From: Bacteroidaceae bacterium
GTDB taxonomy: Bacteria > Bacteroidota > Bacteroidia > Bacteroidales > Bacteroidaceae
DNA: 64,000 nt
Direction: 5' to 3'
Assembly: GCA_017524545.1 (NCBI GenBank)
Contig: JAFXVN010000046.1
Coordinates: forward strand, 1-64,000
Shown: positions 31,390 to 42,500 of the stretch, piece by piece
Layout of the letters: the number at the start of each line of letters is the position of its first letter
Position numbering within the stretch: the stretch's first letter is position 1
Notes under the pieces: model-generated
The model's database searches: none
What the model was told of the DNA's origin: nothing
Seen by the model: only the letters and a program-made list of their open reading frames with translations
Position numbers and translations under genes: made by a program

Positions 31390-31397
31390 TACCTTTG
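31390..31397 (+). promoter_or_regulatory. Promoter -7 box TACCTTTG for mutA-mutB
   Basis: TACCTTTGTGC 52 nt upstream of the mutA ATG. Confidence 0.75.
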
Positions 31398-31449
31398 TGC
31401 GCTTTTAAGCATAAACCAAACACATAATATATCTTTTATTAACAAAACT

Positions 31450-33315
31450 ATGGCAGATAGTAAAGAAAAACTCTTTTCTGACTTTACCGCCCCTTCCCGT
31501 CAGGAATGGCGAGACAAGATTGAGGTTGACCTCAAGGGCGCGGACTATCAGAAGAAAATGGTGTGGAGAACCAACGAGGGCTTCAGCATGGAGCCGTTCT
31601 ACCTGAAGGAAGATGTCGATAAGCTGCCGCTTGTCAATGCGCTTCCCGGAGAGTTCCCCTACGTTCGCGGCAACAAGGCCGCAGACAACGAATGGCATGT
31701 CCGTCAGGACATCAAGTGTGAATGCCCCAAGGAAGCCAATGCCAAGGCACTCGACATCCTGAACAAGGGCGTGACGAGCCTCGGCTTCTGCATCCCTTCG
31801 GAGAAGGTGAGTGCAGAGTACATCGAGACGCTGCTTGAAGGCATCTACGTGGATTGCGTGGAGCTGAACTTCTGCACTTGCCAGTGTAAGGCAGTCGAGC
31901 TGGCTCAAATCCTCGTGGCTTACTTCCAGAAGAAGGGTGCCGACGCTCAGAAGGTTGAGGGCAGCATCAGCTTCGACCCACTGGAAAAGATGCTCATGAA
32001 GGGCAAGGACACAACTGGTGTGCTGGCCAACGCCAAGACGCTGGTCGAGACATTTGCCGCCTATCCCAAGTTCCGCCCCATCGCAGTGAACGCTTTCAAG
32101 CTCACCAACGCAGGCGCTTACAGCTATCAGGACCTCGGCTATGCTCTGGCATGGGGCAATGAATACCTCGCAGAGCTGACAGAGGCTGGCGTGGCTCCCG
32201 AGCTTGCAGCACAGAGCATCAAGTTCAACCTCGGCATCAATGGTGTCTATTTCATGGAGATTGCCAAGATTCGTGCAGCTCGTATGCTGTGGGCTCAGAT
32301 TGTAAGCCAATATACAGCTTGCAAGGAAAGTGCAAAGATGCACGTCTGCGCTTTCACGACAACCTACAACCAGACGCTCTTCGACAGCTATGTGAACATG
32401 CTTCGCTCTCAGACAGAGACGATGTCTGCAGCCCTGGGAGGTGTAGAGAGCATCGTCGTGACTCCGTTCGACGAGCCTTACGAAGTACCGACAGACTTCG
32501 CAGAGCGCATCGCCCGCAACCAGCAGCTGTTGCTGAAGGACGAGTGTCACTTCGACCGCATGGTGGATGTGGCAGGCGGTTCCTACTTCATCGAGGAGCT
32601 GACCTCCGCCCTGGCTGCTCAGGCTTGGAAGCTCTTCCTCGCTGTTGAGGAAGAAGGTGGCTTCCTGGCAGCAGCAAAGGCAGGCTCTGTTCAGAACACC
32701 ATCAACGAGACAAACAAGACGCGCCACGCCAATGCCGACAAGCGCAAGGAGTTCCTGCTTGGAACCAACCAGTTCCCCAACTTCACCGAGAAGAGCGAAG
32801 GGAAGGAACCACGTTCAGTATGTTGCGTTGCCAACGCAACAAACACAACCTGTGGCTGCGAGAGCACCATCCCTGCCATCAAGACTTCTCGCTTGGCTTC
32901 CGATTTCGAGGCTCTGCGCCTCAAGACAGAGAAGGCTGCGAAGGTGCCTGTGGCATTCATGCTGACCATCGGCAATCTGGCCATGCGTCAGGCTCGCGCC
33001 CAGTTCAGCTGCAACTTCCTGGCTGCCGCTGGCTACCAGGTTATTGACAACCTCGGCTTCAAGACTGTTGAGGAGGGTGTTGACAAGGCTTTAGAGGCTG
33101 GTGCCGACATCGTTGTCATCTGCTCCAGCGATGACGAGTATGCAGAATATGCCATTCCTGCCTTCAAGTATCTGAACGGCCGCGCCCTCTACGTTGTGGC
33201 AGGTGCACCGACTTGCACAGAAGACCTCAAGGCAGCAGGCATCGAGAACTTTATCCATGTAAGGTCTAACCAGCTTGAGACTCTCAAGGAGTACAACGCA
33301 AAACTCGGAATCTGA
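31450..33315 (+). CDS. mutA: Methylmalonyl-CoA mutase small subunit
   Basis: 621 residues. The non-catalytic partner of MutB. Together they interconvert succinyl-CoA and methylmalonyl-CoA with adenosylcobalamin, the key step of propionate formation from succinate. Starts [19 protein letters not shown] and has the barrel-domain segments [20 protein letters not shown] and ARMLWAQIV. The C-terminal flavodoxin-like domain ([20 protein letters not shown]) lacks the B12-binding DxHxxG motif, as usual for the small subunit. It is separated from mutB by 2 bp and has its own TACCTTTG promoter. Confidence 0.95.
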   Translation: MADSKEKLFSDFTAPSRQEWRDKIEVDLKGADYQKKMVWRTNEGFSMEPFYLKEDVDKLPLVNALPGEFPYVRGNKAADNEWHVRQDIKCECPKEANAKALDILNKGVTSLGFCIPSEKVSAEYIETLLEGIYVDCVELNFCTCQCKAVELAQILVAYFQKKGADAQKVEGSISFDPLEKMLMKGKDTTGVLANAKTLVETFAAYPKFRPIAVNAFKLTNAGAYSYQDLGYALAWGNEYLAELTEAGVAPELAAQSIKFNLGINGVYFMEIAKIRAARMLWAQIVSQYTACKESAKMHVCAFTTTYNQTLFDSYVNMLRSQTETMSAALGGVESIVVTPFDEPYEVPTDFAERIARNQQLLLKDECHFDRMVDVAGGSYFIEELTSALAAQAWKLFLAVEEEGGFLAAAKAGSVQNTINETNKTRHANADKRKEFLLGTNQFPNFTEKSEGKEPRSVCCVANATNTTCGCESTIPAIKTSRLASDFEALRLKTEKAAKVPVAFMLTIGNLAMRQARAQFSCNFLAAAGYQVIDNLGFKTVEEGVDKALEAGADIVVICSSDDEYAEYAIPAFKYLNGRALYVVAGAPTCTEDLKAAGIENFIHVRSNQLETLKEYNAKLGI

Positions 33316-33317
33316 TT

Positions 33318-35486
33318 ATGGCACGCAAACAATTCAACAACATAGATATCTTTGCAGGCATTGAGGCCAAGAACGGTCAGGCCTGGCAAAAGGAGAATGG
33401 TATCACTGCCAACTGGAAGACAGCCGAGCAGATTGACATTCAACCCGTTTATACTAAGGAAGACCTCGAGGGCATGGAGCACCTGAACTTCGCAGCCGGT
33501 ATTCCTCCCTTCCTCCGTGGCCCGTACAGCATGATGTACCCCTTCCGCCCGTGGACAATTCGTCAGTACGCTGGTTTCTCTACGGCAGAAGAGTCCAACG
33601 CATTCTATCGCAGGAACCTCGCTTCCGGTCAGAAGGGTCTGTCCGTAGCCTTTGACCTTCCCACACACCGTGGCTACGACCCCGACAACCAGCGTGTTGT
33701 AGGTGACGTAGGTAAGGCTGGCGTGAGCATCTGCTCCTTGGAGAACATGAAGGTGCTGTTCGACGGCATCCCCTTGAACAAGATGTCCGTCTCTATGACG
33801 ATGAACGGTGCCGTGCTGCCCGTGCTCGCCTTCTACATCAACGCCGGCCTGGAACAAGGCGCGAAGCTCGAGGAGATGGCAGGTACCATCCAGAACGACA
33901 TCCTGAAGGAGTTCATGGTGCGCAACACCTACATCTACCCGCCAGCATTCTCGATGAAGATTATCGCCGACATCTTCGAGTACACATCACAGAAGATGCC
34001 TAAGTTCAACAGCATCTCCATCTCCGGCTACCACATGCAAGAGGCTGGTGCTACTGCTGACATCGAGCTGGCTTACACACTGGCCGACGGTATGGACTAC
34101 CTGCGTGCAGGTATCAATGCCGGTATTGACGTGGACGCCTTCGCTCCCCGCCTCTCCTTCTTCTGGGCCATCGGTGTGAACCACTTCATGGAGATTGCGA
34201 AGATGCGTGCAGGCCGTCTGCTTTGGGCGAAGATTGTGAAGAGCTTCGGAGCCAAGAACCCGAAGTCTATGGCTCTGCGTACCCACTCGCAGACATCAGG
34301 CTGGTCGCTGACAGAGCAAGACCCCTTCAACAACGTAGGCCGCACCTGTATCGAGGCTATGGCAGCCGTGCTGGGTCACACCCAGTCGCTCCACACCAAC
34401 GCCCTCGACGAGGCCATCGCCCTGCCCACAGACTTCTCGGCTCGTATCGCTCGTAACACCCAGATTTACATCCAGAACGAGACCCAAGTCTGCAAGCACA
34501 TCGACCCGTGGGCTGGCTCTTACTATGTTGAGAAACTCACCTACGAGCTGTACCACAAGGCTTGGGAGCACATCCAGGAAATCGAGAAGCTTGGCGGTAT
34601 GGCAAAGGCCATCGAGACCGGTCTGCCCAAAATGCGTATCGAGGAGGCTTCTGCCCGCACTCAGGCTCGCATCGACAGCGGCGTACAGACCATCGTGGGC
34701 GTGAACAAGTACCGTCTCGAACACGAAGACCCCATCGACATCCTCGAGATTGACAACACCGCCGTGCGCTTGCAGCAGGAAGAATCCCTGAAGAAAGTCC
34801 GTGCGATGCGCGACGAGGCTCAGGTGAAGAAAGACCTCGAGGCCATCACCGAGTGCGTCCGCGAGTTCAACGAGGGCAAGAAGAGCAAGGACAACCTGCT
34901 CGACCTCGCTGTCCGTGCAGCCGGCCATCGTGCCACTTTGGGTGAGATAAGTGATGCCTGCGAAGCTATCGTGGGCCGTTACAAAGCAGTAATCAGAACT
35001 ATTTCAGGCGTGTATAGAAGTGAAAGCAAGAACGACAAGTTCTTCGAGAAGGCATGTGAAATGACCGATGCCTTCGCAAAGAAGGAAGGCCGTCGCCCCC
35101 GCATCATGGTTGCCAAGATGGGACAGGACGGTCACGACCGTGGTGCGAAGGTTGTCGCAACGGGTTACGCCGACTGTGGCTTCGACGTGGATATGGGACC
35201 GCTGTTCCAGACACCAGCCGAGGCAGCGCGTCAGGCAGTGGAGAACGACGTGGACATCGTAGGTGCAAGCTCTCTTGCAGCAGGTCACAAGACACTCATT
35301 CCTCAGCTCATCGAAGAGCTGAAGAAGCTGGGCCGCGAGGACATCATGGTCACCGCCGGCGGTGTCATCCCTGCACAGGACTACGACTTCCTCTACAAGG
35401 CCGGCGTTGCCTGCATCTTCGGCCCGGGCACGCCCGTCCCCTACTCCGCTTGCGAAATGATGAAGATTCTCATGGGTGAAGAATAA
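33318..35486 (+). CDS. mutB: Methylmalonyl-CoA mutase large (catalytic) subunit
   Basis: 722 residues, catalytic subunit. Active-site barrel blocks: [48 protein letters not shown] and [20 protein letters not shown]. The C-terminal cobalamin domain has [18 protein letters not shown], with the lower axial ligand His606, then [15 protein letters not shown] and [14 protein letters not shown]. It begins 2 bp after mutA. No methylmalonyl-CoA epimerase or decarboxylase is adjacent in this window. Confidence 0.97.
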   Translation: MARKQFNNIDIFAGIEAKNGQAWQKENGITANWKTAEQIDIQPVYTKEDLEGMEHLNFAAGIPPFLRGPYSMMYPFRPWTIRQYAGFSTAEESNAFYRRNLASGQKGLSVAFDLPTHRGYDPDNQRVVGDVGKAGVSICSLENMKVLFDGIPLNKMSVSMTMNGAVLPVLAFYINAGLEQGAKLEEMAGTIQNDILKEFMVRNTYIYPPAFSMKIIADIFEYTSQKMPKFNSISISGYHMQEAGATADIELAYTLADGMDYLRAGINAGIDVDAFAPRLSFFWAIGVNHFMEIAKMRAGRLLWAKIVKSFGAKNPKSMALRTHSQTSGWSLTEQDPFNNVGRTCIEAMAAVLGHTQSLHTNALDEAIALPTDFSARIARNTQIYIQNETQVCKHIDPWAGSYYVEKLTYELYHKAWEHIQEIEKLGGMAKAIETGLPKMRIEEASARTQARIDSGVQTIVGVNKYRLEHEDPIDILEIDNTAVRLQQEESLKKVRAMRDEAQVKKDLEAITECVREFNEGKKSKDNLLDLAVRAAGHRATLGEISDACEAIVGRYKAVIRTISGVYRSESKNDKFFEKACEMTDAFAKKEGRRPRIMVAKMGQDGHDRGAKVVATGYADCGFDVDMGPLFQTPAEAARQAVENDVDIVGASSLAAGHKTLIPQLIEELKKLGREDIMVTAGGVIPAQDYDFLYKAGVACIFGPGTPVPYSACEMMKILMGEE

Positions 35487-35517
35487 TTGAGGATTGAAAA
35501 TTGAAGATTGAAAGGCT
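35487..35517. repeat. ATTGAAAATTGAAG short-unit repeat after mutB
   Basis: Three to four ATTGA(A/G)(A/G)A units fill the 31-bp spacer between mutB and the antitoxin-like gene. Confidence 0.55.
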
Positions 35518-35718
35518 ATGGAAGCTGTATTGAACGAGTACACGATTCGAGTGCCGTCTGTTGATTTGCCATTCTTCCGCTCATTCGTCAGGAAAATGGG
35601 ATGGGAAGCGAAGAAGAAGAGAGTCAACGGTATTGACAAGGGACTGGAAGATATCCGAAAGGGACGTGTATATTATGCAAAAGATTCAGAGGATTTAATC
35701 CGTCAAATCTTAGGCTGA
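35518..35718 (+). CDS. RelB/DUF2683-type antitoxin-like protein, 66 aa
   Basis: 66 residues: an N-terminal strand (EAVLNEYTIRVPSVDLPFF) then a basic helix (RSFVRKMGWEAKKKRVNG) and a C-terminal VYYAKDSEDLIRQIL. Bacteroidota genes like this precede YafQ/RelE toxins and provide the antitoxin that also represses the operon. The next gene starts 1 bp after its stop and begins exactly like YafQ, which supports the assignment. The toxin appears truncated, so this antitoxin may have no partner. Confidence 0.6.
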   Translation: MEAVLNEYTIRVPSVDLPFFRSFVRKMGWEAKKKRVNGIDKGLEDIRKGRVYYAKDSEDLIRQILG

Positions 35719-35719
35719 T

Positions 35720-35923
35720 ATGTACGAAATCATCTATACGGGTCAGTTCAGGCATTCATTGAAACTGTGTGCCAAACGCGGTTTGGGGTACTCGTTGATA
35801 CAGGAACACATTCCGACCTTTTCTAAAAGACTACGCCCCTCTGCCGATTTGCAAAAATCGGCAGAGTTTTTTTTATCCCCTTTGGTATTTCCTTCAACAT
35901 CCGATAAAGCCCACCACCTATAG
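35720..35923 (+). pseudogene. Truncated YafQ/RelE-type toxin
   Basis: Starts as YafQ (MYEIIYTGQFRHSLKLCAKR GLGYSLIQ), then departs from the family after about 28 residues. A complete YafQ is about 90 residues, ending in a catalytic His region (HxIxPDWLLVW...) that is missing. The frame continues through an unrelated stretch and a strong terminator hairpin at 35839-35874, which encodes LRPSADLQKSAEFFL, so the last 40 residues are not credible as toxin. A deletion has joined the toxin 5' end to downstream intergenic DNA. Confidence 0.65.
35839..35874 (+). terminator. Rho-independent terminator within the truncated toxin frame
   Basis: CTCTGCCGATTT / AAATCGGCAGAG, a perfect 12-bp stem with a 4-nt loop followed by eight T. 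Confidence 0.9.
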
Positions 35924-35989
35924 GTTACGAAGACACGCAGTGGCTAATTAAGGATTAACTGAACACAAAGAATAATTTTATTTTTCATT

Positions 35990-36021
35990 TTTGTTTTTTT
36001 GAATTATATGTCGTACCTTTG
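35990..36021 (+). promoter_or_regulatory. Promoter TTTG-N20-TACCTTTG for the C10 peptidase
   Basis: TTTG at 35990-35993 and TACCTTTG at 36014-36021 with 20-nt spacing. The box falls inside the longer open frame, showing that translation must begin downstream. Confidence 0.75.
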
Positions 36022-36079
36022 CGCTCTATTTGTGCCTTTCGGACAAATATATATCCAAAACAACAAGACTAAACCTTAC

Positions 36080-39000
36080 ATGATGAACGAAAAAACGACC
36101 TTCACACACGCCGTGATGACACTGCTCTTTGCCCTGTTCTGCACGACAGGCATCTGGGCTGAAGAAGTAACGACAGAGCAGGCTCTTGAGCAGGCACTGG
36201 AATTTCTAACAAGCCAAGAAAGCACTTCCGGCAGGCAGCGCCATGTTCAGGGCGTAACGCCGCAGCTTACGTTAGTTAGCAAGATAAACGGACTCTACGT
36301 GTTCAACGTGGAAGACGACGGCGGCTTTGTTGTCGTCAGCAACGACGACCGCACCATCCCCGTCCTCGGTTTTAGCGAGGGCAGCAGCTTCGACCCCAAC
36401 AACATACCCGACAACATGCGGGCTTGGTTGCAGGGCTACGCCGACGAGATAGCCTGGCTGCAGGAACACGGCACCAATACAGCCGGACCCAAGAAAGTTC
36501 GCGGGAAGGTTGGTTCCCACAGCACCACCGCCGTCGCTCCGCTGTGCACCTCGACCTGGAATCAGGGCACGCCCTACAACAACCTCTGTCCCACATACAA
36601 CGATGGCTGGTCTGGCAGCGGCAGATGTGCCACGGGTTGTGTCGCCACAGCAATGGCGCAGGTGATGTACTATCACAAATGGCCTGCACAATCCACAAAA
36701 GTCATTCCCGCATACACCACCGTCAGCTACGGCATGAACCTGTCGTCCTTGCCTAAAGTCACCTTCGACTGGACGAACATGAAGAACAGCTATTCCGGCT
36801 CCTACACCTCAACCCAGGCCACAGCCGTGGCAACACTCATGAAATACTGCGGCTACAGCGTACAGATGGACTACGGACCATCGTCCGGTGCCTATACAGA
36901 GGACGTTGCCATTGCCCTCAGGGAATACTTCGACTACAATCCCTACACCACAAGGTTTGTATCCCGCAGCACCTACACATACGCCAACTGGACAGACCTC
37001 ATCTATCACGAGGTGTCGCACAAACGTCCTGTCTGCTACGGCGGAATGTCTGACGGCGGCGGACATGAATTCGTCTGTGACGGTTATAAGTTCGAGGCGG
37101 GCACCGACTTCTTCCACATCAACTGGGGATGGGGCGGCTTGAGCGACAACTACTTTGTCCTCTCGGCTCTCGACCCAGACCAGCAGGGCATTGGCGGCAG
37201 CAGCTCCACCGACGGTTTCCACTACGGACAGGATGCGGTCGTAGGCATTCAGAAAAGCACGGCTTCTGGCACAATCGCTGACATCTCCCCAAATGCCAAC
37301 GACCTCACGCTGAACAGCATTACCCTGAGCGACCCCGCTGTTGAGCCACACACGTCGGTAAACGTCACCTTCAACATCACCAACAACAGCACGGATCCCT
37401 ACGACGGAGACATCTGGCTCTGTCTGAGAGAAGGGGAAGACGACTATCTCATCGAGTGCGAAAGCGTTGTCATTCCTGCTGGTGCAACCCAAAACGTTAC
37501 CATCTCCTTTACCCCCACAGAGACAGGTACATATAATTTTGTCTTCTGCTATATCAATTCCAATGGCGAATACGACAGCGAGAGCAGCGAACAGACGGCA
37601 ACACTGGTTGTGGCCGAGAGCCTGACCAACGAGGTTGTGCCTGTCTATGGCTACTGGACCGACAACTATTCCCGGAGCCAGTTCATCATTGCAGAAGCAG
37701 ATTTGGAAGACATGGTTGGCGGTGAAATCAACGGCGTGACGTTCTATGCCACCCAATCGTCTGTCAGCTGGGGAGCTGCGAAGTTCGATGTCTATCTGAG
37801 CGAGGTCAGCGAGAACACTATCAGCTCGCTCAAAGCCTGGAACACGTTGGAGAAGGTTTATTCCGGCAGCCTGTCCATCAGCGACAGGCAGATGGTCATC
37901 ACCTTCAGCGAACCTTTCTACTATCAGGGCGGCAACCTTCTGGTAGGCGTCAACCAAACTGTAACAGGCAGTTATCAGAAGTGCTCCTGGCAAGGTGACT
38001 TCGTCAGCGGTGTCTCCGTTGGCGGTTACGGCACGAGCATCAGCCAGCAGAACTTCCGTCCCAAGACAACCTTCGACTTCACCCCGGGTGCCTCTATTGT
38101 GAAGAAGCCCAAGGATGTTGCCGTCAGCTACACAGGCGGCTCAGAAGCCATCGTAAGCTGGACGAGCGAGGCGCCGACCTTCGACATCGATGTGAACGGC
38201 ATCGTAACTGAGGACGTAAGCAACCCCTGCACGCTGACCGGCCTTGAGCTTGGCACTATATATATTATTAAGGTACGCGCGAGAGACAACGGGCAAGCCA
38301 GCGAGTGGACAGACCCCGTCAGCTTCACCACCGACCTCTCCGAGTCAACTTGCCAAATCAGGCTTGAGCTGACCGACCTCATGGGCGACGGATGGAACGG
38401 AGCAGCCATCAAGATAGTGGATGTCCTGACAGGCACAGAGCTTGGCACCTTCTCCAACACCAATGCCGCAAAGAAGAACGAGGCACAAGTCTATTATGTG
38501 GAAGTTCCCGACGACAGGGACATCGAGTTCCAGTGGATAAAGGGAAGCTACGACCACGAGTGCGTCTATGCTGCCTACGATGTGGTAGGCAATCTCATCT
38601 TCTCCGGCAAGAAAAAGATGACTGCGCCTGTCGCCTACCACGTCGATTGCAATGCCGCATTTATCATCACCCTTGCCAACAACGAGGACAACACAGAGCT
38701 GATTGCTTCCGCTGACGGCAAGACGGGCTGCACCGTTCTGCTTGACGGTCGCACACTCTACAAGGATGGCGAATGGAATACGCTGTGCCTGCCGTTTGAC
38801 CTCACGCTCGACGGTTCTCCCCTCGACGGTGCCGATGTGCGTTCCCTAAGCAGTGCTTCGCTCAACGGCGGGGCAGTGATGCTGAACTTCACCGCCGAAG
38901 GAGCCGTTACTGTCATCGAGGCCGGCACGCCATATCTCATCCGATGGGAGAGCGACGAGGACATCACAAGCCCCATCTTCACGGGTGTCACCATCGACAA

Positions 39001-39388
39001 GACGCCTCGCGATGTAACGTGCGACCTCGGCGACGGGAAGACTGTTGCCTTCAAGGGAACATACGCCCTCACGACCTTCACCGATACGGACAAGAGCATC
39101 CTCTTCGTCGGCACAGGCAACAAGCTCAACTGGCCGTTGGCCGGTGCCAGCATCGGTGCCCAACGCGCATACTTCCAGCTTGCAGGCATACAAGCCAACG
39201 ACCAGGAGAACAACATCCGCGAGTTCATCCTCAGCTTCGGCGACGAGACCCCCGACGACATCAAGGCACTCCCCCAAAGGGGGAGCATGGAGGGGGCTTG
39301 GTTTGACCTAAACGGCCGCAAGCTCTCCGGCAAGCCCACCTCGAAGGGTGTTTACATCAGGGACAACCAAAAGGTAACAATTAAGTAA
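36080..39388 (+). CDS. Secreted C10 (streptopain-type) cysteine peptidase with fibronectin-like domains
   Basis: 1,102 residues from the ATG at 36080, after the promoter and in front of a signal peptide (AVMTLLFALFCTTGIWA). Propeptide residues 30-130 are Spi-like (EQALEQALEFL, GLYVFNVEDDGGFVVVSNDD). The C10 protease core has catalytic Cys187 in GRCATGCVATAMAQVMYYHK, His329 in GGGHEFVCDGYK, then HINWGWGG. Then come an Ig-like/CARDB segment, a fibronectin type III domain (IVSWTSEAPTFDIDVNG) and a C-terminal tail WFDLNGRKLSGKPTSKGVYI. The same tail type ends two other large secreted proteins here and probably directs surface sorting. A GC palindrome repeat (39269-39285) is inserted just before the tail. 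Likely degrades host or dietary protein outside the cell. Confidence 0.9.
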   Translation: MMNEKTTFTHAVMTLLFALFCTTGIWAEEVTTEQALEQALEFLTSQESTSGRQRHVQGVTPQLTLVSKINGLYVFNVEDDGGFVVVSNDDRTIPVLGFSEGSSFDPNNIPDNMRAWLQGYADEIAWLQEHGTNTAGPKKVRGKVGSHSTTAVAPLCTSTWNQGTPYNNLCPTYNDGWSGSGRCATGCVATAMAQVMYYHKWPAQSTKVIPAYTTVSYGMNLSSLPKVTFDWTNMKNSYSGSYTSTQATAVATLMKYCGYSVQMDYGPSSGAYTEDVAIALREYFDYNPYTTRFVSRSTYTYANWTDLIYHEVSHKRPVCYGGMSDGGGHEFVCDGYKFEAGTDFFHINWGWGGLSDNYFVLSALDPDQQGIGGSSSTDGFHYGQDAVVGIQKSTASGTIADISPNANDLTLNSITLSDPAVEPHTSVNVTFNITNNSTDPYDGDIWLCLREGEDDYLIECESVVIPAGATQNVTISFTPTETGTYNFVFCYINSNGEYDSESSEQTATLVVAESLTNEVVPVYGYWTDNYSRSQFIIAEADLEDMVGGEINGVTFYATQSSVSWGAAKFDVYLSEVSENTISSLKAWNTLEKVYSGSLSISDRQMVITFSEPFYYQGGNLLVGVNQTVTGSYQKCSWQGDFVSGVSVGGYGTSISQQNFRPKTTFDFTPGASIVKKPKDVAVSYTGGSEAIVSWTSEAPTFDIDVNGIVTEDVSNPCTLTGLELGTIYIIKVRARDNGQASEWTDPVSFTTDLSESTCQIRLELTDLMGDGWNGAAIKIVDVLTGTELGTFSNTNAAKKNEAQVYYVEVPDDRDIEFQWIKGSYDHECVYAAYDVVGNLIFSGKKKMTAPVAYHVDCNAAFIITLANNEDNTELIASADGKTGCTVLLDGRTLYKDGEWNTLCLPFDLTLDGSPLDGADVRSLSSASLNGGAVMLNFTAEGAVTVIEAGTPYLIRWESDEDITSPIFTGVTIDKTPRDVTCDLGDGKTVAFKGTYALTTFTDTDKSILFVGTGNKLNWPLAGASIGAQRAYFQLAGIQANDQENNIREFILSFGDETPDDIKALPQRGSMEGAWFDLNGRKLSGKPTSKGVYIRDNQKVTIK
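39269..39285 (+). repeat. GC-rich palindrome inserted in the C10 peptidase gene
   Basis: CTCCCCC-AAA-GGGGGAG hairpin encoding LPQRGS, immediately before the C-terminal tail, followed by atggagggggc. It has the same architecture as the nqrA insertion at 4812. Confidence 0.6.
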
Positions 39389-39477
39389 GGTTGACATATT
39401 TATGCAGAAACACCGCATAATGATGGCGTTTGTTGTTAAAAACACGTCTAATCCTTGCATGTTTTTGTAAAATGTGT

Positions 39478-39485
39478 TAACTTTG
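39478..39485 (+). promoter_or_regulatory. Promoter -7 box TAACTTTG for the adhesin-like gene
   Basis: TAACTTTGTGACC with CTTG about 20 nt upstream. It lies 47 nt before the chosen ATG at 39533. Confidence 0.7.
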
Positions 39486-39532
39486 TGACCAAATTGTATT
39501 ATAAATTTATGTTTAACCTAAGTATTAACCAC

Positions 39533-42500
39533 ATGAAAGGAAAAACTACATTCCTTGCGAGAGCATCCATGATGCTGCTCGCTGCGCTTCTCAGCCTGAC
39601 AGGGGCAAAGGCACAACAAGCCCTACCCTATGAGTATGGCTTCGAGAACAACGATTTGGCCGCAGAAGGCTGGACAATAGTTGATGGTAATGGTAGTAGC
39701 ACTGGAATCAAACCAGCCGCCAAACAGAATGGCTCCTACGGATTCCAGTTCTTATACAACACCAATCCGCCACAGTACCTCATCTCTCCCGAACTGACGG
39801 GAACAGAAAGCGGCGTGAAGGTCACTTTCTCCTACATCAATCCTTCCACCTATGCTGAGACATTTAAGGTAGGTTATTCTACAACAACCAGCGATGTGGA
39901 TGCCTTTGAATGGGAAGCAGAAATAACGGCACCGAAAGAATGGACATTGTACGAGGCCACCTTCCCCGCTGGTACAAAGTATGTGGCAGTTGCCTACACG
40001 GCCAACGACCAGTTCAAGATGTATTTGGACGACTTCAGCTTTACGAATCCTACCGCAGCTGTTATTGCCAAGCCCACTGGCCTCAAGGTCAGCTACGAAG
40101 GCGGCACAGAGGCTACTGTAAGTTGGAGTAGCGACGCTTCTGCATTCGACATCGACGTGAACGACGTCGTAACAGAGGATGTTCCCAATCCCTACACCCT
40201 GAAAGGTCTTTCTCTTGGCACAACCTATACTATTAAGGTACGCGCGAAGGAAGGTACTGATGTCAGCGGCTGGTCAACTTCCGTCAGCTTCACCACTGAC
40301 TTCCCCGTGCAGAGCCTGCCTTATGTAGATAGCTTCGAAGACGGCATTGGCCCTTGGACACTTGTGGATTGCAACCCCAGTTCTGGTGTCGTTAATACTA
40401 ATAATGCTCATACAGGTAACTACTATTTCTCCTTTAAATACAACACAACACCTCCCCAGTACCTGATTTCTCCTGAGTTCGAAGGGACTTCGCCTATGAC
40501 CGTGTCGTTCTGGTACAGGGTTCAAGGCGCCAGCTATGTTGAGACATTCCAGGTAGGTTACTCCACAACAACCAAGGACGTTAGCGAGTTCACTTGGGGT
40601 GATGAGGTTGAAACCAACAGCACTTCATGGCTGCAGTACGAGGTTAACTTCCCCGTAGGCACAAAGTACGTTGCTGTTCGCTACAACTCTAACGACAAAT
40701 ACTATCTCTTCGTGGACGACTTCAGTTTCACTGTAGACAATGGTGTTGCAAAGCCCACTGATCTCACGGTATCCGAGGTTGGTGCCAAGACCGCGTTGCT
40801 GAGCTGGGCAGAGAACGGCGAAGCCACTGCTTGGGAGATTTGCCTGAACGGCGACGAGGAGAACCTCATTGCTGCCGACAGCAATCCCTTTACATTGACT
40901 GGTTTGACTCCTGAGACCGACTATACCGTCAAGGTTCGTGCCGTCAGCGGTGATTTGAAGAGCAACTGGAGTAATGAAGTGGCCTTCACCACGGATGTGG
41001 AATTCCCCGCTCCAAAGGATTTGGCTGTTGTTCCTGCATCTAAAGGTGCCACAGTCAGCTGGACAGGCAAGGCCGATAGCTACACTCTGCAATACAAAAG
41101 TTATGTAGATGGGGCTGTACTTTTCTCTGACGATTTCGAGAACGGTATGGACAAGTGGACTATTTATACCGAAGGTGCAGCTCCGAATGGAGACGGTTGG
41201 ACTGCTTACCAAACAACTCCGTCTGTAGGTTTAGAGTTTGCCGCACACAGCGGAGAATATGTTGCCAGCGCATGGAGCTGGGCAAGCAACGCCTACAATG
41301 CCGACAACTGGCTTGTTACCCCCCAAGTAGCTCTTGGTGGCGTGCTGAAGTTCTGGGTACGCACCAACGCAGGTTATCCTGATAAATATGAAGTGCTGCT
41401 CTCCACCACAGGCAATGCTGTGGCAGACTTCACCGAGACATTGCAGGCAATGGCTACAGCTCCTGCAGTAAGTGCCTGGAACGAGGTTGTCATTGACCTG
41501 GGCGCTTACGCTGGTCAGGAGGGTTACATTGCTATCCACCATAAGGACATGGATGCCAACTATCTCCTCATCGATGACTTCTCCGTCACTTCTGCTCCTG
41601 AAATATCTGAGTGGACTACTGTTGAAAATGCTACCAGTCCATACGCTATCACAGGACTTACACCAGAAACCAATTATAATGTTCAGGTGCAGGCTGTCTA
41701 TGGCGAGGGCAAGAGCGAGTGGGTTGCAACAAGCTTCACCACGCTTGAGGCTGTTCCCACACCTTCTGCTCTTGCCGTATCCGATGTTACTTGGGGTACT
41801 GCTGTGCTGAACTGGACAGAGAACGGCGAAGCCACTGCTTGGGAGATTTGCCTGAACGGCGACGAGGAGAACCTCGTTGCAGCTGACAGCAATCCCTTCA
41901 CAGTCGAAGGTCTCACACCTGAGACCGCATACACCGCTAAGGTTCGTGCCACCGATGGTGAGTTGAAGAGCAAGTGGAGCAATGAAGTTACCTTCACCAC
42001 AGAGATTCGTTTCCACGCTCCCACAGAGCTGGCAGCTGGTAATATTACCACTACTTCTGCAGAAATCAGCTGGACAGCCGACGCAGCAGCAACCGGCGCT
42101 GTGTTAGAGTATGCCACTACTGAAGGCGCGTCTCTCGCATTCTCTGAATATAAGTACGACAACGGAACCTATGCCACAGCTGTTGGTTTGGGTGGCGGTG
42201 CCTTCCAATGGGGCGTTATGTTCCCCGCTGGCAGCTACTCTGGCAGCTATTTGTCTAAGGTTTCCGTATTCGATCCTAAAGCGATGACAGGCACTGTCAC
42301 CATCTACAACGATGGCGTAACGGCTCCTGAAAATGCAATTTCTACTGTTCCCGTCACCTTTACTGGTGCTGGCGAATTCATTGACATTGCAATCGATGCT
42401 ACCATTGATGACACCAAGAATGTCTGGGTAATCTTCTACAATGAAAGTGGAACAGATTATCCTGCTGCCTGCTCCAATGACGACCTTGGCGATGCCAACG

